Below, piece after piece: positions 1-8,065 of a stretch of DNA of 44,554 nt. Source of the stretch: Pacificibacter marinus (GTDB lineage Bacteria; Pseudomonadota; Alphaproteobacteria; Rhodobacterales; Rhodobacteraceae). A program made the translations under genes and the position numbers. Location: the NCBI RefSeq assembly GCF_018860665.1, contig NZ_JAHKPK010000028.1, positions 162,320-206,873 on the forward strand, written 5' to 3'. Each line of letters opens with the position of its first letter. Within the stretch, counting starts at the first letter, position 1. The notes beneath the pieces are model-generated. The model was not told the DNA's origin. It worked only from the letters and a program-made list of their open reading frames with translations, and did no database searches.

Positions 1-514
1 AGCTTTCCATCACCAGCGGGTGAATGAACATCATGATGGTGCGTTTGTTCGACGTTGCCGCCTCGCCCATTTCGACCTTTTTCGCCTCTTCAACGGTGAC
101 AAGACGCGACGTGTAAGTCTGATGCGCGGGGCAAGAGGTGATGTAGAACCGCCCCTGCCCTGAAAACGTCACAGGCCCCGTGCCCATGCCCAAATACAAA
201 ACATCGCCTTTGTTCATCGCATATGTTTCGCCGTTCGCCTCCACCGTGCCAGCCTCGCCGATATTGACGATGCCCATTTCGCGGCGCTCTAAAAAGGTCG
301 CTGTGCGGGTCTCATCAACCTTATCCAACGTCAAAGACCCGCCGTTTGGCACAGCGCCGCCAACCGTAAAGCGGTCGTAATGGGTGTAAACCAAACGAAT
401 TTCGCCATCGGCAAACATCCCTTCGGCCAAAAAATTATCGCGCAAGGCTTGCGTGTCCATGCCTTTGGCGTGATCGGGATGAATGGCGTGGCGGGTTTCG
501 ACGTTAAGGGTCAT
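1..514 (-). CDS. kduI: 5-dehydro-4-deoxy-D-glucuronate isomerase, 3' part beyond the window
   Basis: This is the N-terminal 171 residues of KduI, which isomerises 5-keto-4-deoxyuronate (from unsaturated uronic acids) to 2,5-diketo-3-deoxygluconate in the cytoplasm. The reading frame runs off the window at base 1. Recognised by close resemblance to E. coli KduI: the start region with AIHPDHAKGMDTQALRDNFL, then FLERREMGIVNIGEAGTV and the CPAHQTYTSR stretch. The zinc-binding histidines of the family lie further downstream, outside the window. The ATG is preceded by a good AGAGGA ribosome site. It follows the AGE-family gene by 39 bases in the same orientation and is the last visible gene of the TRAP/DUF2264 operon. 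Together with the GH88 hydrolase it points to catabolism of unsaturated glucuronides. Confidence 0.93.
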   Translation of the reverse strand, partial: MTLNVETRHAIHPDHAKGMDTQALRDNFLAEGMFADGEIRLVYTHYDRFTVGGAVPNGGSLTLDKVDETRTATFLERREMGIVNIGEAGTVEANGETYAMNKGDVLYLGMGTGPVTFSGQGRFYITSCPAHQTYTSRLVTVEEAKKVEMGEAATSNKRTIMMFIHPLVMES

Positions 515-553
515 TTTAAGTTCCTCTTTAAACATGAGCAGCCGTTGAGCGGC

Positions 554-1795
554 TTACCGTTGGAATGTGGATATGCGTGAAAGGGCGGGCACAGGCGGGA
601 AAAGGCCCGCTTGGATCGAATGATAGATGTCTGGCTTGCCAAGGAACTGACGCGACACAGGGCGGCCATCATCCCCCAACTCAGGGAACCAACCGCCCCG
701 TTCATAATCAATCAGATAACGGTCGGCAAACGCCCAAAGCGCGCGGTAATGCGTTTCATTTTCCGCATTCGGAGCGTATTTTTGCAGCGCTGCAAGCGCG
801 CCGATGGCTTCTGTCACAGGCCACCAATATCTGTCGGCCACAGAAACCTTACCGTCTTTGAGTGTGTAAACAAGACCGCCATCTGGGCGGATCGCATCGC
901 TCAGCGCTTGATGGATCACACGGCTGGCCTTTGCGGGGATGCTACCGTCTGCGCGCCCCGTCAAATCCCAATATTGCAACAACAACCGGCCAAGTTCGAC
1001 ACTATGCCCCGGAGTGGTCCCCGCAGGGCGGAACATTGGATTGCCAGCGTAAGTGGTGTCCACCTGCCAGTCTTGAGTGAAATGTTCTGGCAAGCGCCAT
1101 CCGTGCGCCGGAGCAAGCTCATCAAAGAAGAACCCCAAAATCCGTCCTGCGCGATCCAAATAGGCGGTCTCGCCTGTGGCTTCAAACGCCGCAAGATGCG
1201 CCTCGACGTTGTGCATATTGGCGTTCAGGCCCCGATAGGTGGAAAACGGCGTCCAATCCGCGCGAAATTCATCGGCGAAACGACCATGGGCTTCTTCCCA
1301 AAACTTGCTTTGCAAGACATCAGTCACATCGGCAAGCAACCGATCAGCATCACTATGCCCCGCGTCTTTTGCTGTCGAGGCGGCCAGCAATACAAACCCG
1401 TGGCCATAGGCCAGTTTCGTGTCATCGGCCACTGTACCGTCATGGTTTACGGCAGCGAAATACCCGCCGTTTTTGGTGTCTCGATGGGTGTTCCATAAAA
1501 AGGCCATCCCTGCATCAATCACATCATCGCAATCCGCATAGCCAAACTGTTTGGCCAGCGCAAAAGAATGCACCATCCGCGTTGTCGTGTGCAGCTCTTG
1601 CGGTCCGCCAAGCAAGGGGGCCCCTGCAAGATCCGGCACATCAAATCCACCATCACCGCGCAGCATGGGGCGGAAAAAATCGAGTTGGCGCTGCACATCA
1701 TCGCGCAGGAACTCTTGATGAATTGGGTCGTTTATCCACTGGCCGCTGAACGCATGGTTCCCGATGGCCTGTTGTGTTTGTGTTGTCTTGGTCAT
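554..1795 (-). CDS. AGE-family (N-acylglucosamine 2-epimerase-like) sugar isomerase/epimerase
   Basis: About 413 residues forming an (alpha/alpha)6-barrel protein of the AGE/YihS/mannose isomerase superfamily, which interconverts aldoses and ketoses or epimerises sugars. Visible family features are RMVHSFALAKQFG near residue 70, NMHNVEAHLAAFEATG, TPGHSVELGRLLLQYW (with the histidine-containing PGH turn used in catalysis) and the C-terminal GKPDIYHSIQA histidine motif. An upstream in-frame TTG would add 21 residues, but the ATG at 1795 is chosen because it overlaps the upstream stop codon in an ATGA arrangement typical of translational coupling. In this operon it may interconvert a sugar released from the imported glucuronide; the exact substrate cannot be read. 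A cellobiose-2-epimerase-like role is a less likely alternative. Confidence 0.85.
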   Translation of the reverse strand: MTKTTQTQQAIGNHAFSGQWINDPIHQEFLRDDVQRQLDFFRPMLRGDGGFDVPDLAGAPLLGGPQELHTTTRMVHSFALAKQFGYADCDDVIDAGMAFLWNTHRDTKNGGYFAAVNHDGTVADDTKLAYGHGFVLLAASTAKDAGHSDADRLLADVTDVLQSKFWEEAHGRFADEFRADWTPFSTYRGLNANMHNVEAHLAAFEATGETAYLDRAGRILGFFFDELAPAHGWRLPEHFTQDWQVDTTYAGNPMFRPAGTTPGHSVELGRLLLQYWDLTGRADGSIPAKASRVIHQALSDAIRPDGGLVYTLKDGKVSVADRYWWPVTEAIGALAALQKYAPNAENETHYRALWAFADRYLIDYERGGWFPELGDDGRPVSRQFLGKPDIYHSIQAGLFPPVPALSRISTFQR

Positions 1796-3561
1796 TGTTT
1801 GGTCACACCTGTTGATTGATCTTGCTGCCCGAGCGAGACGTAGCAAGCAAACCAGCATACCCCAATAGGCGATAGCCCCAAAAGTTGTGGCACCGCGACT
1901 TTGGGCGTCAAAAGAGAGAGATTTGCAGCGGGTATATGAACCCGAGACTGACGTGCGCCGTTCAGATCGTAAATTTCGCCCCCATCGGGACAGATCGCAC
2001 GATGGCTGTCATCCCACTTTGCGACACGATGCGGCAAAGAACAGCTCCGCGCAGAGGCGAAACCACCTTCGATAAAGCGCAGATCAACCGCGCTGCGTAT
2101 ACGGTGCAGTCGAACATGCCCCGCAGCAGTGAACCGCAACCAACTATCGATCACCACATCATCAAAGGGGCGCCACCGCACCCGCAGACCATTGGCATCA
2201 ACTCGAAGCGTTTGGCTGTTCTGGCGTATTTTCCAAGGCCGCCCAGCAACATCAACCGCCATGGACCCATCCAGTGCTGCCGTGTCAAACTGCGCATCAC
2301 GGGCCTCGACACAAGGGGGGGCCGCTGTGGAATAGCTGAATTTCGAATACTTCTCGGCCCCGTGACGGAACATCGGCGCATCCTGTCCCCCCGACAGAAC
2401 AGTCACCTCATCACCGCAATTGCGCAGGACGAATCGCGGGCCTTTCTGGACCTGCGGCGCGTCAAACTTGGGCAAGGGCAGTTCTTTGGCCAACCAAAAG
2501 GGATGATCCTCAGGCATAGCCAAAACCAAAAACGCCTTCATCGCCCAATAAGGTGATCCGGGTGAATTGTAGTCTTCGGCCATATGCGGGTTGGCATAGC
2601 CAAACCCCACCGACAAAACACCATCACGATCTGCAATCGGTCGATTGGCCCACCAACGCAAATTACGCAGCACGATTCCCTTAAGCACGCCCCAAGGCAG
2701 CACAGGGTCAGGATCAGCCAAGGCGTAAGCGCCAAAAAATGCTGTCATAGCAAAGCGGTAGGTCATGGAGCGACCAAAAGGCAAGCCACGCCCAGTATCA
2801 TCAAACCACTGTGCAAATTGCGGGGCAAAGGCACGTGCGCGGGCCAAGTGATCGCCTTTATCTGTAGAGGGCGCAAATTTATGCAACAATAATCCATACA
2901 CATGAAAGGCAAAGCCGACGTAGTGATCCACACGGTTGCCATCCCCGTCCCGATACCAACCCTCACCAAGGTACATTTGGTTCAATGCCGCGCGATTATC
3001 GTCGCCACTGTCAACAGCAGGCCCATCGCCAGTTGCACGCAAGCCCGCATCAATCAGCAGACGAAAAAACAGCCAATTGTTGGGAGAAAACTGTCGTTTG
3101 GTTGCGCCCATGAGATAAGCGCGCACACGGATTTTGGCCTCAGGAGTGAGTGGATCCCACAGATCGGCCTTCGCAGCAAACAGCGCAAAACCGACAGCGG
3201 CCAATTCAACAAGACGTTGATCAACCTCGCCCAGATCGCCCCAATATTCGGGGTGGTCAGGATTGGTGCCGTTGTCCAAACCTGTCCTATAGGGCTGCCA
3301 ATCTGTCGTGGTGTCACCACCAGCACTGGCGGCGGCTATTGCCCAAAGGGGGCGCGCGAACCCTTCCAGTTCGGCCGCGCCATGATCGAAAATAGCACCT
3401 GTAGGCGACAATTGCACACGGGCACACCCCGTTGAGCGATAGGCATCCAAAGGCGCCAACAGTCGCTCCATCACCGCTATCAGATCAGCGCGCGCATTAA
3501 GCGGCTGGCCATGCAGCGGGTTGAACCGCAGATAGGGTGCAAGTGCAGGATCTGACGTCAT
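1792..3561 (-). CDS. DUF2264 domain protein, probable carbohydrate-active enzyme
   Basis: About 589 residues matching the DUF2264 family. Family-like stretches are FSPNNWLFFRLLIDAGLRATG, DHYVGFAFHVYGLLLHKFAP, NPHMAEDYNSPGSPYWAMKA and the HPFW segment. The N-terminal two thirds looks like an alpha-helical toroid and the C-terminal third is beta-rich, as in heparinase/GH-like enzymes. From memory, DUF2264 proteins have been placed in glycoside hydrolase family GH154 with a characterised beta-glucuronidase; I treat that as supporting but unchecked. No signal peptide is visible, so it should act in the cytoplasm on imported oligosaccharide. The ATG at 3561 is preferred over an upstream in-frame alternative because it sits 7 bases after the TRAP permease stop. 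The stop overlaps the next gene's ATG. Confidence 0.82.
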   Translation of the reverse strand: MTSDPALAPYLRFNPLHGQPLNARADLIAVMERLLAPLDAYRSTGCARVQLSPTGAIFDHGAAELEGFARPLWAIAAASAGGDTTTDWQPYRTGLDNGTNPDHPEYWGDLGEVDQRLVELAAVGFALFAAKADLWDPLTPEAKIRVRAYLMGATKRQFSPNNWLFFRLLIDAGLRATGDGPAVDSGDDNRAALNQMYLGEGWYRDGDGNRVDHYVGFAFHVYGLLLHKFAPSTDKGDHLARARAFAPQFAQWFDDTGRGLPFGRSMTYRFAMTAFFGAYALADPDPVLPWGVLKGIVLRNLRWWANRPIADRDGVLSVGFGYANPHMAEDYNSPGSPYWAMKAFLVLAMPEDHPFWLAKELPLPKFDAPQVQKGPRFVLRNCGDEVTVLSGGQDAPMFRHGAEKYSKFSYSTAAPPCVEARDAQFDTAALDGSMAVDVAGRPWKIRQNSQTLRVDANGLRVRWRPFDDVVIDSWLRFTAAGHVRLHRIRSAVDLRFIEGGFASARSCSLPHRVAKWDDSHRAICPDGGEIYDLNGARQSRVHIPAANLSLLTPKVAVPQLLGLSPIGVCWFACYVSLGQQDQSTGVTKQ

Positions 3562-3568
3562 TTCAGCC

Positions 3569-5524
3569 TTACAATCCAAAGAGCCGCGGGATGGCAAGGC
3601 TGATCGCTGGCACAAATGTAATCAGCAACAGGCCGGCCGTTTGCAAAGCAAAGATTGGCAAAAGCGGCCCTATGACTTTGGCGATGGGTTCACCGCTGAT
3701 CGAACACGACACAAACAACACCGTGCCAACAGGCGGGGTTACAAGGCCAAGCGCAAGGTTGTAAATCAGGATCACACCGAAATGCACAGGATCGACGCCT
3801 AGTGCGGTGACAATCGGGTAAAAGATTGGTGTGAAAATCAACATCGCAGGTGACATATCCATGAACACGCCGACGATTAGCAAGATGACGTTGATCATCA
3901 ACAAAATCACGATCTTGTTGTCACTGACAGAGGTCATCAAAACACGGACGGTTTCGGGAATGGACGCATAGGTCATTGACCAGCTCATCATGGTTGACGC
4001 CGCAATGAGGAACAAAATAGAGCCCGTCACCACCGATGTATCACGCAAGATTTCGAGCAGACCGCGTGGGGTCAACCCTTTATAAATCAACGCCAAAAGC
4101 AGACTGTAGACCACAGCGATGCCCGACCCTTCGATGGCGGTAAATGCGCCACCAAGAATACCGGCAATCACGATCACAACAAGCAGCAGGCTCGGCGCTG
4201 CGCGCAAGAACAATCCAAAGGCTTCTGACCGCGTAGGGCGCGTGCTTTCAGCCTCGTAGCCATTCTTTTTGGCGTACCAATAGGCAACAAGCATCACGGA
4301 CAGGCCCATAATCAAGCCGGGCAAATACCCTGCCATGAACAGCGCAATAATCGACGCACTGCCGCCTGTGATGAGAGAGTAAACGATCAACGCACCGGAT
4401 GGCGGGATCAACATACCTGATGGCGCAGACGCGGCATTCACAGCCGTGGTCATCGCCATGTTATAGCCCTTTTCGCGGGCAACGGGGTTGATGATGCCTC
4501 CAATCGCTGTGGCCGATGCGATGCCAGACCCTGACAACGTACCAAACAACATATTGGCCAAGACATTGGTTTGCCACAGGCTGCCTGGAATGCGGCCACC
4601 AATCAGCATCGCAAAGTCAATCAACCGCCGCGCAAGGCCAGTTGCGTTCATAATATTACCCGCAAGAATGAAAAACGGCAGTGCTAGAAAGCCGAAGCTG
4701 TCCAACCCGTTGAACATTGTCTCCCCCACGGTGGGCATCATGATCTCTAAATCGATTTGCAGACCAAGGGTCAAAACCCCCGCAAAGGCCAAACCAATGG
4801 CAATAGGGCTACCAATGACAAGAAACACCGCAAATGTTGTGAACAGCACAATCGTGGACGTCAATTCCAGAGCATTGCGGACGTTGCCCGCCATCCAATC
4901 GGATTGCCACAGGGTCACAACACCTGCGCCGAGCAAGAACACGATGCCGCTGGCCACCAAAAGGTTAAAGATTGTCGCGCCAGTACGGGGTGTTGGGGCT
5001 TGCGGGTCTACAGGCAGCAGATCCATCAATCGCAGAATCCGTATAATTTCAGCGCAGATGATCATGATGCCGCAGAGTATCAAAACCGATTGCAACCAGC
5101 CCATCGGGATTTGGGTCATCGGGGTACGCATACGGCTATTGGCCATAAAGCTGATCGCCCCGCCCCACACCAGAATGGCACCAAATATCAAAGACAGCTC
5201 AGCGTTGATAAGTTTCAAAACACGCTGGGGGCGCGGTGGCAGAATATCAACCAGCAAAGGCAGGCTCATATGCCGCGCGTTCAAAAAACAATATCCCGCC
5301 GCGATCATGCCGAGCCAAATCAGGGAAAATCGTAGGAATTCTTCTGAATAAACGCTTGGGGTGGACAGGATGTAGCGCGACACCACTTGCCACGTTATGG
5401 CGACGACCATCAGTGCCAACAGTATGGCGAGAAACAAGCCGATCGTACGCTCTATGAGCCGACCCCATTTGATAACGGTTGGCGTGCGTAAAGCCGCCGA
5501 TGCTGTAAATGTCTCGTCCGCCAT
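3569..5524 (-). CDS. TRAP transporter fused permease (small DctQ plus large DctM)
   Basis: About 651 residues. The first ~170 residues are a DctQ-like four-helix subunit (WQVVSRY and SVYSEEFLRFSLIWLG motifs); the remainder is a DctM-like large permease with the usual signatures FFILAGNIMNATGLARRLIDF, GTLSGSGIASATAIG and MLIPPSGALIVYSLITGG. TRAP systems import organic acids, uronates and some oligosaccharides across the inner membrane using the sodium gradient and a periplasmic binding protein. The fused QM arrangement is common. The ATG at 5524 has GGGAGGGG six bases upstream, whereas the longer in-frame TTG start lies within that ribosome site. It lies 56 bases downstream of the binding-protein gene and is very likely cotranscribed with it. 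Confidence 0.95.
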   Translation of the reverse strand: MADETFTASAALRTPTVIKWGRLIERTIGLFLAILLALMVVAITWQVVSRYILSTPSVYSEEFLRFSLIWLGMIAAGYCFLNARHMSLPLLVDILPPRPQRVLKLINAELSLIFGAILVWGGAISFMANSRMRTPMTQIPMGWLQSVLILCGIMIICAEIIRILRLMDLLPVDPQAPTPRTGATIFNLLVASGIVFLLGAGVVTLWQSDWMAGNVRNALELTSTIVLFTTFAVFLVIGSPIAIGLAFAGVLTLGLQIDLEIMMPTVGETMFNGLDSFGFLALPFFILAGNIMNATGLARRLIDFAMLIGGRIPGSLWQTNVLANMLFGTLSGSGIASATAIGGIINPVAREKGYNMAMTTAVNAASAPSGMLIPPSGALIVYSLITGGSASIIALFMAGYLPGLIMGLSVMLVAYWYAKKNGYEAESTRPTRSEAFGLFLRAAPSLLLVVIVIAGILGGAFTAIEGSGIAVVYSLLLALIYKGLTPRGLLEILRDTSVVTGSILFLIAASTMMSWSMTYASIPETVRVLMTSVSDNKIVILLMINVILLIVGVFMDMSPAMLIFTPIFYPIVTALGVDPVHFGVILIYNLALGLVTPPVGTVLFVSCSISGEPIAKVIGPLLPIFALQTAGLLLITFVPAISLAIPRLFGL

Positions 5525-5580
5525 GTCGGCCCCTCCCAAGGAAACAACCCCGCCAACAGTTCATTGGCGGGGTAAGGTGT

Positions 5581-6570
5581 TTAGAAGTCGCGGTTTTCGA
5601 TGGCAAAGATCGCTTCGATCAAACCACGTTTTGCGTCATCTGCACGGGCATCTTCATACATCGGATGAACCGCTGCAATAAAGGGTGCCGTGTCGACCTC
5701 GATCACTTGAACGCCCATTTCATCAACGGCTTTTTGCAGGTCTGCAGCTTCGCTAGCGTCTGAGAATTCAATTGATTTCAAGCTGATGGCTTCGAATTCT
5801 TCGCGCACGATTTCAAGATCGGCAGGATCAACACTGTCGTTAAAACGCTTGGAAGTAACCACAAAGTCAGTCAGGCGTGTCTGGTTTGTCAAAAGCGCGT
5901 ATTTCGCAACTTCGCCAAATTGCGCCACGTAAAGACCGGCAAGACCGCCCTCAGCCCCATCAACGATTCCCTGCTGGAGACCTGCGTAGAGTTCACCAAA
6001 CGGCAAAGGCGTAGGAACAGCGCCGAACAAAGACAGCATTTCCATGTAGGTTGGGCTGGCGATAGCGCGCAGTTTCATGCCTTGGATGTCTTCAAAGCTT
6101 TCAACCGGCGTTGTGGTGTAAATTGAGCGGAACCCAGAAGAAATAAAACCAAGCGGCACAACATTGTGCTCCGCTGTCGCGTCAAACAATGCGCTTTGCA
6201 CTTCTGGTGCTGTCATCACTTGTGCGTATTCTTCAGATGAACGGAAAACATACGGCAAATTCATAACGCCAACCGCAGGGGCAACATTTTCAAGCGTACC
6301 TGAGTTCACGAGGCCCGCATCGATAACGCCGCGCTGGACTTGCTGGAAATACTGCGCTTGCTCGCCCAGCACACCATCGTTGAACATGCGGAAATCCACA
6401 CGGCCTTCGGTACGCTCTGAAACGGCAGCGGCAAATTCTGCCAACAACTGACCTGCGGTGCTAACCTCGGAAACGTTCGTTGCCAGTCGGTAGGTCTCAG
6501 CCATCGCACTGGACGACATCAGCGACACAGCAACGGCGCTGACCGTTAATAAACGTGAAAAAGTATTCAT
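5581..6570 (-). CDS. TRAP transporter substrate-binding protein (DctP family)
   Basis: About 329 residues with a clear Sec signal peptide (MNTF, hydrophobic core, cleavage after SSAMA) and a DctP-type mature domain. Typical DctP stretches are the LRAIASPTYMEMLSLFGAVP segment, whose arginine usually salt-bridges the carboxylate of the ligand, and PFGELYAGLQQGIVDGAEGG. It should capture a uronate-containing ligand in the periplasm for the adjacent permease. The ATG at 6570 follows GGAGGAAATATC, an excellent ribosome site; the longer in-frame start is rejected. First gene of the minus-strand operon; a candidate LacI-family operator sits 29 bases upstream of its start codon. Confidence 0.95.
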   Translation of the reverse strand: MNTFSRLLTVSAVAVSLMSSSAMAETYRLATNVSEVSTAGQLLAEFAAAVSERTEGRVDFRMFNDGVLGEQAQYFQQVQRGVIDAGLVNSGTLENVAPAVGVMNLPYVFRSSEEYAQVMTAPEVQSALFDATAEHNVVPLGFISSGFRSIYTTTPVESFEDIQGMKLRAIASPTYMEMLSLFGAVPTPLPFGELYAGLQQGIVDGAEGGLAGLYVAQFGEVAKYALLTNQTRLTDFVVTSKRFNDSVDPADLEIVREEFEAISLKSIEFSDASEAADLQKAVDEMGVQVIEVDTAPFIAAVHPMYEDARADDAKRGLIEAIFAIENRDF

Positions 6571-6598
6571 GATATTTCCTCCAAAAACGGCGCCACTC

Positions 6599-6611
6599 AC
6601 GAAACTTTCCA
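6599..6611. promoter_or_regulatory. candidate LacI-family operator upstream of the TRAP operon
   Basis: ACGAAACTTTCCA, which shares the nine-base near-palindromic core GAAACTTTC with the site at 6719-6731 and, reversed, with the perfect palindrome at 7980-7992 beside the LacI-family gene. It lies 29 bases before the dctP start codon, a suitable place for repression. The sequence match is seen directly; regulator binding is inferred. Confidence 0.6.
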
Positions 6612-6718
6612 AGTCCCCGGCGGCAACCTCCCATGTCCTCTGATCAAAATCGCAAAACTCTCCAAGCCCTTGCGCCCTATCAGTGCAAACCTACCTAAAC
6701 GCCGTTAAAGCATTCGTC

Positions 6719-6731
6719 AAGAAACTTTCGT
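6719..6731. promoter_or_regulatory. candidate LacI-family operator between the divergent operons
   Basis: AAGAAACTTTCGT matches 12 of 13 positions of the reverse complement of the palindrome at 7980-7992. It is nested inside a perfect 9-base inverted repeat (TTCGTCAAG at 6713-6721 and CTTGACGAA at 6733-6741). A weaker copy, GAAACATTC, follows at 6739-6747, giving two sites 18 bases apart. This cluster overlaps the likely GH88 promoter, so bound repressor would block transcription. Confidence 0.6.
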
Positions 6732-6734
6732 ACT

Positions 6735-6763
6735 TGACGAAACATTCGACCTGCGAATATTCT
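6735..6763 (+). promoter_or_regulatory. sigma-70-like promoter for the GH88 gene
   Basis: TTGACG (6735-6740), a 17-base spacer, then TATTCT (6758-6763) matches the housekeeping promoter consensus well. It lies just upstream of the AAGGAGG ribosome site and overlaps the operator cluster. The predicted start of transcription falls almost on the ribosome site, giving an unusually short leader, which leaves some doubt about the exact -10 element. Confidence 0.45.
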
Positions 6764-6781
6764 GAGCAAGGAGGAAAACAC

Positions 6782-7972
6782 ATGACAGCCACGCAAAAGA
6801 CATCCTACTTTTCAGATAACGCCGAAGGGCGACCGGACGGGAAACCAGAATATCACGCCGCCCTTTCGCGCTGCGTTCAACGTTTGCGCGACGTCTTGCC
6901 TGTGGCAGGTCTGCGCAATCCCAAAATCGGACGCAACGACAACAGCTGGGCGTGGTGTGACGGGCCAGACTGGGTCATGGGGTTTCTCTCAGGGGAATTA
7001 TGGCTCGCCTATCAACTGACAGGTGACACAACGTTTTCCGCCGCCGCACAGGCACGACGTGGCGGGTTTCGTCAAATGCTTGATGATCGCAAAGCCCGCG
7101 ATCATGATCTAGGGTTCGTGTTTTCCCTATCTTCCGTGGCGGAATGGCAATTGACTGGCAACGAAACGGCGCGCGCCATGGGCATCGAAGCCGCCCGCGC
7201 TCTTGTTGCCCGTTTCCACGATGACGGCCAATATATTCAAGCATGGAATCCCGTCGGTCCACACGATCGTGAGCAAGCGAAATTCGCCAACGGCCGTATG
7301 ATTGCCGATACAATTCAAAACCTTGCGCTGCTGCATTGGGCGCACCGCGAAACAGGTGTAACTGATTTCCGTGAGGTTGCAGACCTGCACGAGGCAACCT
7401 CCTTGCGCCATCTTGTCCGCGATGACGACACGACATTTCACACCTTTATCTTTGACCCCGCCACAGGGGAACCCTTGCGCGGGGAAACCCACCAAGGCTA
7501 CGCAGATGCGTCTTGTTGGGCCCGCGGGCAAGCGTGGCTCATTCACGGTTTTGCCAATAATTACCGTGTGACAGGCAACCCTACATCACTCGATGCGGCA
7601 ATCAGGCTTGCAACCAAATTCGAAGATCTTCTGGGCGATAGCGCCGTCCCCGTTTGGGACTTTGCCCTGCCTGCAGACGGATCACACCCTGTAGACAGTT
7701 CGGCTGCGGCAGTCACAGCGGCGGGCGTGCTTATGCTTGCGCAACTTTTACCAGCCCAAGACGCTGCGCGATGGACGGCATTCGGGTATCGCTTGCTGGA
7801 TGGGTTGCTCGAAACTTGCGACATCACAGCCGTTGCAGATGCGCAGGGTTTTCTCGCGCATGGCGCAGGGCATGTGCCCGCTGGTCGCGAAGACGCAATG
7901 CTTCCCTATGGAGATTACTACTTCATGGAAGCGCTCATGCGGGCACAAGGTCACACAGCATTCTTTTGGTAA
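6782..7972 (+). CDS. GH88 unsaturated glucuronyl hydrolase
   Basis: About 396 residues of the GH88 family, which cleaves the unsaturated 4,5-glucuronyl residue from the non-reducing end of oligosaccharides made by polysaccharide lyases. The reaction hydrates the double bond and yields 5-keto-4-deoxyuronate, the KduI substrate. Visible motifs are HDLGF (Asp109), the second catalytic-type aspartate in ADTIQN (Asp176) and SCWARGQAW at 244-252. No signal peptide is seen, so it should act in the cytoplasm after TRAP import. The ATG at 6782 has AAGGAGG at 6768-6774; a longer in-frame start at 6683 lacks such a site and would contain the promoter. Divergent from the TRAP operon and followed by the LacI-family regulator. 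Confidence 0.93.
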   Translation: MTATQKTSYFSDNAEGRPDGKPEYHAALSRCVQRLRDVLPVAGLRNPKIGRNDNSWAWCDGPDWVMGFLSGELWLAYQLTGDTTFSAAAQARRGGFRQMLDDRKARDHDLGFVFSLSSVAEWQLTGNETARAMGIEAARALVARFHDDGQYIQAWNPVGPHDREQAKFANGRMIADTIQNLALLHWAHRETGVTDFREVADLHEATSLRHLVRDDDTTFHTFIFDPATGEPLRGETHQGYADASCWARGQAWLIHGFANNYRVTGNPTSLDAAIRLATKFEDLLGDSAVPVWDFALPADGSHPVDSSAAAVTAAGVLMLAQLLPAQDAARWTAFGYRLLDGLLETCDITAVADAQGFLAHGAGHVPAGREDAMLPYGDYYFMEALMRAQGHTAFFW

Positions 7973-7979
7973 CATGCCG

Positions 7980-7992
7980 ACGAAAGTTTCGT
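7980..7992. promoter_or_regulatory. palindromic candidate autoregulatory operator of the LacI-family gene
   Basis: ACGAAAGTTTCGT is a perfect palindrome around a central base, placed 7 bases after the GH88 stop and 73 bases before the preferred regulator start. Its reverse complement shares core GAAACTTTC with the sites at 6599 and 6719. The size and symmetry suit a LacI-family dimer. Confidence 0.6.
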
Positions 7993-8065
7993 TTGCATCC
8001 CAATGTGCGCACCTGATACCAAAACAGGACTTGCTCAACAGCTGCGCACAAGGAACTTTATCGCC

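Noticed and set aside
611-1498. Plus-strand open frame of 295 codons opposite the AGE-family gene
   Set aside because: Shadow of a well-supported minus-strand gene; no recognisable protein features.
4488-5351. Long plus-strand open frame (287 codons) opposite the TRAP permease
   Set aside because: Antisense shadow of a clear DctQM protein; composition rich in R/P/N with no family features or ribosome site.
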